Assembly: GCF_932276165.1 (NCBI RefSeq)
Contig: NC_064011.1
Coordinates: 4,543,501 to 4,607,500 of the forward strand
DNA length: 64,000 bases
Reading direction: 5' to 3'
From: Plutella xylostella
Lineage: Eukaryota; Arthropoda; Insecta; Lepidoptera; Plutellidae
In this document: piece by piece, positions 32,801 to 42,738 of the stretch
Layout: each line of letters starts with the position of its first letter
Position numbering within the stretch: position 1 is the first letter of the stretch
Made by a program: the position numbers and the translations under genes
Notes under the pieces: model-generated
The model's input: only the letters and a program-made list of their open reading frames with translations
Told to the model about the DNA's origin: nothing
The model's database searches: none

Positions 32801-35800
32801 TAGGTCAGCTGGAAACAACACACAAAATTACATAAACGGGAAAGTTTGTAAGCAGTAAGTAGATGTCATGCATGTTTGTTACTCTTTCACGGAAAGCGGC
32901 TGGACTGTTTTTCATAGAATGAATAATTATGTTGGCATAAAGTAAGCCGACACCTGGATTGACATATAAGTAGGCAACTTTTTCTCCCGGAATTCCCACG
33001 TGAAAACTTGCAACTCAGCCCAGCCTAGCGCAACGCACTAATGGACCTCACCCAATGACGGACAGCGAAGCAAAGCGTTTTGTTTTCTCGTGAATAGTAT
33101 AAACGCATGTATACAGGCTGTTGCAAAAGTTTTTCAGAATGACCCCCAGAGTCACCTCCTTTCGGCTTAGTATACGCTTTTTGCAACACCCTGTAGATGC
33201 GTTTTCAGTTAGTTGGACTTTGAGTGTTTTCTATATAAATAAGGGAGATACTTACAATGCATTCTGACACGTATTCTCGGAATATGTAGCGTCATGCGTT
33301 GTAAGGCCCGGGTCTCCTATTTACGCCGTAGGTCGCGTCCAGCGTCACGCCGTAGGCCGCGTCACGATGCTCACTATAGAAATGTACTGATGCGGTCTTC
33401 CTCACACGCCGACGTTGGCGCGTAGACGCCGTAGGTAGGCCGTAAGACGTTGATAGAAACGTTTACGCCAAAGTCGGACGCCGCATATAGCATAAAATAG
33501 GAGACCCAGGCCTAAGAACCGCCTAGGATGCACAAATAGGTTATCTTAAAATCGGATAGATAATACGTACCTATAGCGGCATCTTGGTCACTCTGTCTCG
33601 ATGTGAGCTCGCGAATAGTCTTGCGTTGTCTCACTGCCATCTTCTTGTAAATCAGCATCTGCAATGTAAACATAATTCATCAGTTAGAGTGTGTTTGAGA
33701 TACACCTAGTATCTCTCTATTTATCTAAATATGGAATACCTGCCATGTAAAAGCTATTGTACTTTCATTTCGGTGGTCCAGTCCAATAATGAGTGTGAGT
33801 GTCTTCTATGTTTCTGCGCCATTCTTCATAATTCACAAAATGCACGGTTCGAAAACCTTTGCCTGAAGTTTTAACTGTACCCCCACCCAGGGCAGTCACA
33901 GACTGATAAATAATCTGACTGGCCAATCCTTCCACCACGACGGCAAATGCTAGTCCAGCCCTTGTTTTTCTATAATACAACTCCATGTTTATAAAAGCTA
34001 CCATAAAAGCATCATTGAGCTCCAGATTTTATTAATTTAGGACCCCCTGAGTAACCCTCTTTCGGCTTTTTGCAACATGTATAACTATAAGTACTGTAAC
34101 AATACATACATGTCTGTAGATCTTCTTATACTGCGACACCAGACACAGAGAGAGCTTCGCATTGAGATAGGACCTTCGCCGGATGTGCACCAGCTCTTGA
34201 GTCATGGCGATAGGACCCAGCGCTGTGGAGGTAGGACTCTATTAATATACGGGGGACCAGTACATAAAATGGTGCTTTTTATGTCTTAAGAATATTTTTT
34301 TTCAGGGTTCATGTTCGTAATAAAATTTATTCAACGTAAAATTTTACAATTATTTGTTGTCGTGTGCGTCGTTTACCATATTTTTACGATGACTCGCAGA
34401 AAACATTTAAGAGTGTTTTCATATAAGTACTAAACTTTATATTCTAGGTTTCAGAAATTGGACATATTGCCCTGGTTAGCCAACTAGGAGGAGGATACGT
34501 AGGAGTTGGCTTATTAGACAAAATCATAAGTAACCGTTTTTTTGACACAGAGTTTTTGGACAATTTTGTCTTTCAAGTTAGCCCTAGTAATCGCCTTAAC
34601 AAGTGCAATGCACGTAAATATATTCTATTCTATCATATTATTCTATAGTGTGAACTGACCGGTGTGACTGTGGGTGGCGGGGGCCGTGGGCTCTTGCAGC
34701 TTCTTGCGTAGCGCTGGCGCCACCTGTCGGCGAAAACATACAACTATTGTAAATAATCATCATTATTGTTATACTATGACAAATGCTTGATCCACTCCGC
34801 ATCTACATAAAGGTGACCCCGACGTGATAATTATGTGTGTCAAAATCGAATAGCACAACAACACAACATAGGCATGAAATGTGGTTTATTCCGCGTTCGA
34901 CAAGGTAATCGCTTTATCGCTTATGTTTTTTTGCCTTTCCAGCGTAGTTACGTATCTCTTTTGCTAACCGTACCTTTGCGTCGAAGTGTTTAATAGTCCT
35001 TTAGTCTTTAGTTATGATTACATACAGTAACTGATGGTAGATAGTGCCTCCCTCCTCATGTAGTGCTCTCCGTGTACTGGAGATGTCCCTCAGCTCCTGC
35101 AGCAGCTCGCGCGCGGCGGAGTCGCCGTGCTCTCTACTGTGGCTAGCACGCGCTCACTCTCCTCTAGCGCCGCACGAGCAGCCACACGCGACACTCAAAG
35201 CAGAGGGCAGTTGAAGAGATTGAAGGGAGTGGTGACCCCAACATGATATTATGACAGTGTTAAAAGTTACAAAAGTGTCTAATAAAAACAGGAAAAAATG
35301 CAATTTTTTCCTGTTTTTCGCTGTCGTCAGTGTGTCTTATAGTTACTTACATCGTCATCGACACTATAACAAGAAGAAGAAGACAGTAACTGATGGTAGA
35401 TAGTGCCTCCCTCTTCATGTAGTGCTCTCCGTGTACTGGAGATGTCCCTCAGCTCCTGCAGCAGCTCGCGCGCGGCGGAGTCGCCGTGCTCTCTACTGTG
35501 GCTAGCACGCGCTCGCTCTCCTCTAGCGCCGCACGAGCAGCCACACGCGACACTCAAAGCAGAGGGCAGTTGAAGAGATTTGCGCGAGTGGTGACCCCAA
35601 CGTGATATTATGACAGTGTCTAAAGTTACTTATGTCTAATAAAAACAGGAAAAAATGCAATTTTTTCCTGTTTTTCGCTTTCGGCAGTGTCTCTTATAGT
35701 TACTAATGTCTTATCTTTACCTTACCAAAGTGTCTAATAAAAACAGGAAAAAATGCATTTTTTTCCTGTTTTTCGCTGTCGTCAGTGTGTCTTATAGTTA

Positions 35801-38800
35801 CTTATGTCACCATCGACACTATAAGAAGAAGAAGATAGTAACTTATGTCTTGTCTTTACCTTACCAAAGTGTCTAATAAAAACAGGAAAAAATGCAATTT
35901 TTTCCTGTTTTTCGCTGCCGTCAGTGTGTCTTATAGTAACTTATTTTATCGACACTATAAGAAGAAGAAGAAGACAGTAACTGATGGTAGATAGTGCCTC
36001 CCTCCTCATGTAGTGCTCTCCGTGTACTGGAGATGTCCCTCAGCTCCTGCAGCAGCTCGCGCGCGGCGGAGTCGCCGTGCTCTCTACTGTGGCTAGCACG
36101 TGCTCGCTCTCCTCTAGCGCCGCACGAGCAGCCACAAAGACACTCAAAGCAGAGGGCAGTTGAAGAGATTGAAGGGAGTGGTGACCCCAACGTGATATTA
36201 TGACAGTGTCTAAAGCGAGCGTCAGCATTGCTGATCTTTGTAATCTGACGCAACTTAATGTGTATCTGACAGATATGGTTTGTTGATGAGCGATGATAAT
36301 ACTGATAATCACTTTTGATAATGTCATATCACGCTGGGGTCACCACTATAAAGAAATCAACGTGGTTGCAAATCTTGTTGATTGTTAATGTGTCGTTAAC
36401 ACGATTGCGCTCTTTTCTTCATTAAAAACCGGGTGCGTATTACGACGTATAAAAACGAAATGTATAATTTCACATTAATAACGTTCACAACATATAATGA
36501 ACGTTACGAATAACAACAAAATCTATATTTTCATAAGGTATAAGATTCAATTGGTATATCGTACATTTCATATAATATCAAAATAACTAACACTCACGAG
36601 GACTAATATCGATTCGTATAACATACATTACGTATATCAATTAAAATATATACTATAATTTTGTATAAAGTTCTTCTCATAGCGCATAATCTGTGTTTAA
36701 TTACCCATCGCCGTCAAACCCCCTAGCACCAAAACCTAAAGATAGGTGCGACGACGAGCAAAGCGAGGAGGAGCGTGTTAGGTGCACATGTTCGTCGAAA
36801 CCAAAGCGGAGCGCAGCGAAGCGGAGCGGAGCGTCTCCCAACATAGCTTCAATAATAATAATGCTGTGAAAATCCCTAGTACCAAAACCTAAAGATAGGT
36901 GCGACGACGAGCAAAGCGAGGAGGAGCGTGTTAGGTGCACATGTTCGTCGAAACCAAAGCGGAGCGTCTCCCAACATAGCTTCAATAATAATAATGCTGT
37001 GAAAACCCCTAGTACCAAAACCTAAAGATAGGTGCGACGACGAGCAAAGCGAGGAGGAGCGTGTTAGGTGCACATGTTCGTTAAAAGCAAAGCGGAGCGC
37101 AGCGAAGCGGAGCGGAGCGTCTCCCAACATAGCTCCAATAATAATATATTTTTTTGTTCATTATACATAATGTTATTATATCCGGTGAATAATATATGTT
37201 ATAAACGTTATATATTTTAATCGATATATCAATTGAAATTATACTTTTTGAACGCTATTCTTTACGAAATTATGTATTTAGTAATTATGCCTTTCGTTTG
37301 TTATGCAGTGATCGTTATACTTAATAAATTTATATCATATGGGCGTATACCTTGTGAATGTTATACCATGCGTTTTTATACCTCGTATTACTTACCCTTA
37401 AAAACCTACCGTTTTTGATGGAATTTTCCATCAGAGGCTGGTGGATCTCTTTTGCTAACCATACCTTCTCATCAAAGTGCTCTATGGCCATGCTGGAGAT
37501 GTCCCTCAGCTCCTGCAGCACCTCGTGTGCGCGCGGCGGAGTCGCCGTGCTCTCCACTGTGGCTAGGACGCGTTTGATCTCGTCGATTACCTGGGGATGG
37601 TGGAAAGTTGGGCATTATAAAGTAGGTAGGGTGAGAAATTTGTTAGGGGAGTTTCTGTTGGCAGGTAAAATTAAGGCTGCATCAAAATTGGTTTAGCCAA
37701 ACGCCAGATGATCGTGCACAATCATACAAACAGGTCAAACTATCCTTAATCCTTTTTTGAAGAATAATTGTTACAACAATGACTCAAGCTTCTATGTCCA
37801 ATGGTATTTCGTGATACCTTTATCAATTTGAGAGTATTCTGTGTATGATATTATATTTTGAGGCTTTATAGTGTCTAAATTAAGATCTTATCACCCTGTA
37901 TACTTCTAATATAAGTCAGCCGCTGTCTATAGTAGTAAGGGAGTTAGACTGCCTAAGCTGAAAATAAAGGCATGTACAAAGATTCAATTTGAAATAGTCA
38001 TGTAAGGAAACATCGCCCCTCTCAGAAAAGAATAAAAGCCTTTTTGACACAGATAAAATGTGATAACATCTAACATGGTATCTGACAGTCACACTGTATA
38101 CCGGTGAGATAAGTAAGAACATTATGTAATGTAAGGACCAGATGAAAACCAGGCTGAGCTGATGCCTTTTTGACGCTCTGGAAAACCACCTTTACTTATT
38201 TGTTTTGTATTGTATTATTTTGTTGCTGTTTTTGTTTTTGTTTTCGTCAGTATGTAATAAATAAAAGTTTCTTTCTTGTACTGGTGAGACAGTACCTTCC
38301 CCGGTATGAAGCAGCAGAGGCCGCTGTCAATGAACTTGCAGTAGGTCATGTTGAGCATCGAGATGCGCGTCTCTATCCACGACAGGATGTCGCATCGCGC
38401 TAGCTGACATGGCATCTGACATGGTACATGACATAGTATCTGACAGTTACACTATATACTGGTAAGATTAGTAAGCACATAATGTAATCGCGAGACCATG
38501 GAAGTAGAAAAAACGGCGGAAGGAATCTCGCTAACTAAAAACTGTGGCACCCTAAGTCAATTTCATTGTTACGAGCCCGACACACACACATTCACACTCA
38601 AAGTAAGTCAGTCCGCCGCCGCGCGCCAATCACGTCGCACCCACACACTCTCATGTCGCCGCCACTGTGGTGCCTCAGTGTTTTTGTGGTGCCTTTTTAT
38701 CTACTTGGATGGGTGAGACAATACCTTCCCCGGTATAAAGCAGCACAGGCCGCTGTCTATGAACTTGCAGTAGGTCATGTTGAGCATCGAGATGCGCGTC

Positions 38801-41800
38801 TCTATCGACGACAGGATGTCGCATCGCGCTAGCTGACATGGCATCTGACAGCATCTGACATGGTATCTGACAGTCACACTGTATACTGGTAAGATATAGA
38901 GAGATATCGTGAGACCAAGTAGTGTGTGAAGTAGAAAAAAGGGCGGAAGGAATCTCGCTAACTAAAAACTGAGTATTTAATAAGCCCGCCATTTTGTACC
39001 GTCTATGTTGAACATTTCCCTGTGTAATTTCTGTTTATGTGTGCAATAAAGAATTATCTATCTATCTATCTATCTGAGGCACCCTAAGTAAGTCAATTTC
39101 ATTGTTACGACGAGCCACACACTCAAAATAAGTCAGTTCGCCGCCGCGCGCCAATCACGTCGCACCTAAGCACGTGTGGGTCATTCATGTCGCCGCCGTT
39201 GTGGTGCCTCAGTGTTTTTTTGGTGCCTTTTTTTCTACTTCGATGGATGAGACAATACCTTCCCCGGTATGAAGCAGCAGAGGCCGCTGTCTATGAACTT
39301 GCAGTAGGTCATGTTGAGCATCGAGATGCGGGTCTCTATCGACGACAGGATGTCGCAGTGGCGCGCTAGCGGGTGGTATCTGGAAGTTAAAAGAAAAGCC
39401 CCTTATTATTAAATGTAGACTAAAGATTGTTGGTAGAGTAATATTATGGTGGTAGAGTAATATTATGACTATTCACAAGTAATTCCAATCAAATGTGCAT
39501 TATTCAACTTAAATTTGAGGTATTATGTCTAATTTAAGTCGAATAATGCACATTTGATTATTTTAATTAGTTTATTAAGGTGTTACTTATGCAAAACAAC
39601 CAAAAAAGTTATTGAAATTGTAAAATTCTACGTCAAAAATAAACGATATGTTCATATGTGTGAGTGTACAACATGTTATTCATTTTATTTCATGTTCTGG
39701 TTTAGAACTGTTTATAGTGCATATATTTCATATAAATCAGTAGCTTAAAGCCGAGTTTAAACTAGAACTATCTTTAGTCTTCGTTTCATAATAAGGGGGA
39801 AAATATACATTATTTTCAATATGTACATTTTCATCCAAAACATAACTTTTTGCACTGTAAAATATAACTTTCTCATCTACCTACCTATCGAATTACCTTT
39901 TTTTTGAGGCTTAGCACGCGCTATGTTTCTAGTAATACCTACCTATAATTAATATATTTTATGTTAGTTCAGTTTATACACAACATTGATAAAAGGTGAC
40001 ACTTTATATTGTATGGTATGAAGTATAGTCTTTTAATACGTAGGTAGGTATACTAAGTAGAGGTAGGTAAGTACTAAGAATGGAGTCGTTCGTCAAGTCG
40101 CGCGCCTTAGACTCGTGCGCCACGCGAGTTGGCATCTTCTGTTTTTTTATATCGTCAACTCGCGTGCCCATGTAATGTACGGTCAGATGCAAACGAATTG
40201 AAATTAAAAAATATAGTTAAATATTGTCTCCCTGGCTGATTAGCATAAGAAGGTACCGACTATACAGTCGCCATTAAAGTAGATGCTTTGATTTCGGGAT
40301 AAAGATACAATAAAGCCTATGTTGGAAGTGCAGAATGAGGCAAAAGGGGATGTGACCTATGACGCATGATACCCAAGTTTGCTATCTCTCTCATCCCGTG
40401 CGCAAATTTTACCTGTCATAGCTATGTCCTTCAAGTTTTTGTTGCAAAAACCGGTTTAAAGGGTTAAAACGTCATTGTTTTAGTGACGTCGTCTTAGTGT
40501 TACTCCTAATTCGAAGCAGAGATGTACAGTGCATTACTTACAATCTACAGTACAGCGCAAAAATATTAAAATGGCAGTTTTTACTGATTTTGATGTATTG
40601 TGGGGGTAAGCCTATAGTAAATTAACTTATTATCAAGTAACTAACTATATTACCAAGTCTACTTTGCCGTAATATAAACACAGTGTTACGTTTTCGTTGT
40701 GTTACCGTTATATTAAATATCGAATTAGCACGAAAATGTAAAACCAATTGCGTTTATTTCATTGGTCAAATCAAATCAATTGGTCAAATCAGATCTAACT
40801 GTAGCAATTACTTCCAGGAAGTTCATCGCAAGCAGGTCCATCTAGTAATAAAACTGCACATGAAATCATAACATCCCAGCGAGGAAAGTCGGTACTGCTT
40901 CGTGCAGGTTATAAATATAACAAAGACCGACCAAATAAAAATGGTTCCTGTGTTTGGAGGTGTTTGAAGAGAACAGTTGGCCAAGCAAGATTAATAAAAT
41001 TATTGATTTTATTTTAAAGTAAAGTCCTATAAAATACCCTATACATTTTAAGTTGTTACCTTAAGCATAATAAATTATAACTTTTGTGGCTGACTCTACA
41101 TATTTTCACAGTCGAGCGAGTTGACGACAAAAAAAGTAGGTAAATACGGGAGGGGCAACTCGCGCGTGGCGCGCGAGTCTAAGGCGCGCGACTTGACGAA
41201 TGACTCAGATAATGTGTTGTTTATTTATGTTGTGATAAGAAACCTATTGAAAGTCAGTATATCATGTAGTTACTTACTTTATTTCTAGAATTCTAGATGC
41301 ATTAAATATAAAAGATTCAACTTTAACCAATTCAGGGAATCCTGTTGTAAACTTCTAACACATCAAATTACCAATATCATATAACTACATAAGAATCATT
41401 TACATTGTATTAACACAATTGTAAAGGCTCAATCCCACTCAAATCTACTGTACATATTTAACACTTATCTACACAATATTTCCTGTTTGTGATGAGACCT
41501 CTATGTTTATTCTAAGCTATGACCTAATACTAGATTATAATTAGCTCACAGTAGCCAGCCAAGCAAATCTAGTGAAAGTTAAATTTAAAACATCAGGAAC
41601 TAACTCTACAATAATACCGAGTGATAAAAGTTGCTTCTCTATCTTTCAAAACACAGTTTGCATGATCCTCATACAGATTGTCTCTTACCACTCTTGTAAA
41701 CCCTAATTTCGAATGTATCATTGCATCTCACTTGAAAATGTATACTGCTAATATTATGCTATGTATTATTATGGTAAAGTAATCCTGTCTTGTTGTTATA

Positions 41801-42738
41801 ATTATCAGTCCTAACCATCAGAATAATAATTAATAGCTCATTCATGATTCATGGGTATCTATTGTGGTTTACTTGATGTTGGTGACAAACGCCAGAAGTA
41901 GAATAGGGTTGTCACCAGGGTAAAACAATTTGCCAGTCAGATTAGCTTCAGACACTGACTGCTGAGGTAGAGCTGGATTTATGCAAGGAATAGGTGATAA
42001 TCAAGGAAGCTCCTTTCATGAAGCTGGGTAGAACTAAATGTACCATCTAAAAAAAAAAATTTTTTCAACTTTTTGACATACATTAAATCCGTCTTTTGCA
42101 TTCATTGTGGTGGATGTCAACGAACCTGCGTTCAGACTCTCTCCGAGGCAGCTGTGCCTTGACAGTCTTCAGTGCGACGGAGTGGCGCCGCTCGATGGCC
42201 AGGAACCCTCGGTTCAGTCTTCGCTTGCATATCTCGTTGAAAGCTGAGCAGACCTGGAAATATTGTGAAAGAAGAGTATAATGCAGGCCTAAAGATTAGC
42301 CTTTTCCATAGATGCAATCATTTTAAATGTAAAATAGCTTTTGTTTATCTTTCATGTTTTAATTGATAGTTTGTAATGAAAGATGTTGAACCCATTTTTA
42401 GGTATGTAATTACAGACTACAGAGAAGCTTTACAATTAGCATCTCAGAAGACCATTTCATCAGCAAATATTAATTTTGTGTTTGTGTGATCTAAATTTAT
42501 TTACAACAACAGCATAACTAAGTACTTAAACAATTTAATAGCTAGAAAATATTGAGTACCTAGGTAAGTACAAAGTCATCCACTCAATCCAGAAGTGTAA
42601 TTAGTGCAGTTTAGTGTTTAGCCAAGTCTATAAATAAACTTAGTAAAGACTTACCAGTCTATTCTTTGCAACTTCATCATAGCTCAAATAGGAGAAAATG
42701 TTCTCAAGCATCACCATCGGTAGACTTAGAAGATCCAT
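29803..42738 (-). CDS. Fbxo28: F-box only protein 28
   Basis: Ten exons on the minus strand, all with GT-AG sites and matching phases: 42655-42738, 42126-42253, 39259-39379, 37465-37590, 34660-34723, 34110-34222, 33571-33658, 32719-32808, 31048-31167, 29803-30131 (420 aa). The N-terminal F-box (LPMVMLENIFSYLSYDEVAK) would bind Skp1 in an SCF ubiquitin ligase. It is followed by the FBXO28-specific blocks VKAQLPRRESERR, SMLNMTYCKFIDSGLCCFIP and AHEVLQELRDISSMA. A coiled-coil-like, basic stretch follows (exons 6-8), then a Pro-rich linker and a Lys-rich C-terminus (KKQKLD) suited to nuclear import. Human FBXO28 is nuclear and targets substrates for ubiquitylation. The insect protein is slightly longer. 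Introns are loaded with repeats and exon relics, yet the reconstructed frame is intact. Confidence 0.93.
30205..30372 (+). mobile_element. Decayed Lep1 Helitron
   Basis: Fragments GCTTTCACGGAAAAACGTCT and ACGTGAAAACTTTTAAGG follow the Lep1 order (CTTTCACGCCAAAACTACTG, then CACGGGAAAACTTTATAAGG). Ends are lost. It lies in Fbxo28 intron 9. Confidence 0.55.
30424..31047 (-). repeat. 22-bp minisatellite starting at an Fbxo28 splice donor
   Basis: About 28 tandem units; on the minus strand each is ATGTATAGTCAGCAAAAGTA plus AT. Two alternating variants (CAGCAAAAG and CAGCCAAAG) and two units with a 4-base insert (CCGA on minus) show that it spread by blocks. The unit nearest exon 9 reads GTATGTATAGACTGCAAAAG and is the 5' splice site itself, so the array fills the first 620 bases of intron 9. 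It arose by amplification of donor-proximal sequence. Confidence 0.95.
31190..31330 (-). repeat. Retroposon 3' end
   Basis: Carries the GGGCGGACTTATCGCCTAAA and CGATCTCTTCCAG block shared with 10655-10795 and 12196-12302. It lies in Fbxo28 intron 8. Confidence 0.65.
31973..32310 (+). repeat. SINE family B, complete copy with target-site duplication
   Basis: 338 bases flanked by the 11-base duplication AACGCAATAAC (31962-31972 and 32311-32321). Head GGTGGTAGCTCAGTCGGGTA (A box) and GGTTCGAATCCCGGCGCTGA (B box), central GTGAAGGAAAACATCGTGAG, GGACCAGCGTGGTGGGAAAT, and an (ATAGA)n tail. The duplication and tail prove insertion by LINE machinery. It sits in Fbxo28 intron 8, in the antisense direction. 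Confidence 0.96.
32868..33015 (+). mobile_element. Decayed Lep1 Helitron
   Basis: TGTTACTCTTTCACGGAAAG, TTTTTCTCCCGGAATTCCCA and CGTGAAAACTTGCAA follow the Lep1 order. Ends are lost. It lies in Fbxo28 intron 7. Confidence 0.7.
33305..33512. mobile_element. PIF/Harbinger-like MITE
   Basis: Inverted ends GGCCCGGGTCTCCTATTT and GGCCTGGGTCTCCTATTT are flanked on both sides by TAA (33302-33304, 33513-33515). A 3-base TAA duplication and GGCC-type ends fit PIF/Harbinger. The 208-base GC-rich interior has many CGCCGTAGG-like repeats and no ORF. It lies in Fbxo28 intron 7. Confidence 0.8.
34940..36230 (-). pseudogene. Three decayed tandem copies of Fbxo28 exon 4
   Basis: Three blocks (about 35030-35260, 35390-35620, 35985-36220) each contain a minus-strand copy of exon 4, including GCACGGCGACTCCGCCGCGC and GCAGGAGCTGAGGGACATCT, with shared flanks (GGTGACCCCAACGTGATATT). 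Compared with true exon 4 (37465-37590) all have a 4-base deletion after CCGCGCGC, a changed end (CACGGAGAGCACTACATGAG) and no GT donor, so they cannot replace it. A scrap of the exon 4 donor region also lies at 34955-34985. They are pseudo-exons inside intron 4. Confidence 0.85.
35283..35912. repeat. Four copies of a perfect-stem palindrome
   Basis: AAAACAGGAAAAAATGCA-type sequence facing its own reverse complement occurs at 35283-35318, 35641-35675, 35738-35773 and 35878-35912. Each is followed by CGCTGTCGTCAGTGTGTCTT-like sequence and (GAA)n runs. It forms part of the exon 4 duplication blocks. Confidence 0.8.
36431..37397. mobile_element. Mutator-like non-autonomous TIR element with 9-bp TSD
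   Basis: Flanked by identical 9-mers TTAAAAACC (36422-36430 and 37398-37406). Ends are inverted repeats: GGGTGCGTATTACGACGTAT and GGGTAAGTAATACGAGGTAT, both running on into AAAAACG. The 967-base body has AT-rich subterminal repeats and three tandem GC-rich units of about 140 bases (CTAGTACCAAAACCTAAAGA, GGTGCGACGACGAGCAAAGC, GCGGAGCGTCTCCCAACATA). No transposase is present. A 9-base duplication fits Mutator-like elements. It inserted about 60 bases inside Fbxo28 intron 4 from the exon 4 donor. Confidence 0.88.
38296..38403 (-). pseudogene. Fbxo28 exon 3 duplicate, copy A
   Basis: Minus-strand copy of exon 3 encoding LARCDILSWIETRISM and the rest of the block to FIPGK, followed by a preserved donor (GTACTG). 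Relative to true exon 3 it lacks a His codon and its 5' end; the original acceptor is gone. The AG now before CTAGCG would create an in-frame TAG after joining to exon 2. It is probably non-functional but well conserved. Confidence 0.8.
38725..38832 (-). pseudogene. Fbxo28 exon 3 duplicate, copy B
   Basis: Same structure as copy A, with the donor GTATTG preserved. The duplicated unit is about 430-530 bases and includes the shared intronic text TCGCTAACTAAAAACTG and CCGCCGCGCGCCAATCACGT. It carries a later retroposon insertion at 38968-39074. Confidence 0.8.
38968..39077 (+). repeat. Retroposon 3' end with (TATC)n tail
   Basis: TAATAAGCCCGCCATTTTGT, ATGTGTGCAATAAAGAATTA and a TCTATCTATC run interrupt the duplicated intron text between AAAAACTG and GAGGCACCCTAAG, as copy A shows. 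It is a short LINE/SINE 3' end, so the exon 3 duplication predates it. Confidence 0.8.
39487..39559. repeat. Near-perfect 29-bp stem hairpin
   Basis: Arms 39487-39515 and 39531-39559 pair at 28 of 29 positions (AATCAAATGTGCATTATTC plus the rest) around a 15-base loop. It lies in Fbxo28 intron 2, about 110 bases before exon 3 in transcript order. It may be a tiny MITE or a source of small RNA. Confidence 0.85.
40083..41206. mobile_element. 1.1-kb TIR element carrying a FLYWCH exon
   Basis: Ends are long inverted repeats of about 85 bases: GAGTCGTTCGTCAAGTCGCG and GAGTCATTCGTCAAGTCGCG, both continuing CGCCTTAGACTCG, a GAGTTG block and GTCGTCAACTCGC. The inside is AT-rich and holds a FLYWCH-like coding segment at 40818-41017. 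No clean target-site duplication was found. It lies in Fbxo28 intron 2. Confidence 0.78.
40818..41017 (+). CDS. FLYWCH-like zinc-finger exon (partial)
   Basis: After a good 3' splice site (ATTACTTCCAG, ending at 40817) a frame reads SSSQAGPSSNKTAHEIITSQ, then RGKSVLLRAGYKYNKDRPNK and NGSCVWRCLKR, ending at TAA 41015-41017. The pattern (T)SQRGKxVLLxxGYxYxxxR...W.C is that of FLYWCH fingers, as in mod(mdg4) variable exons. The last Cys/His pair is missing after WRC, so it is truncated or spliced onward. It runs opposite to Fbxo28 and sits inside the TIR element. Whether it is expressed is unknown. Confidence 0.55.

Noticed and set aside
35327..36253. Frames with ARELLQELRDISS taken as a separate gene
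   Set aside because: They are decayed copies of Fbxo28 exon 4 with a shared deletion and no donor.
36701..37130. Minus-strand frames of 84-105 codons with repeated RSSSLCSSSHLSLGFG
   Set aside because: They arise from the triple GC-rich unit inside the TIR element at 36431, not from a gene.
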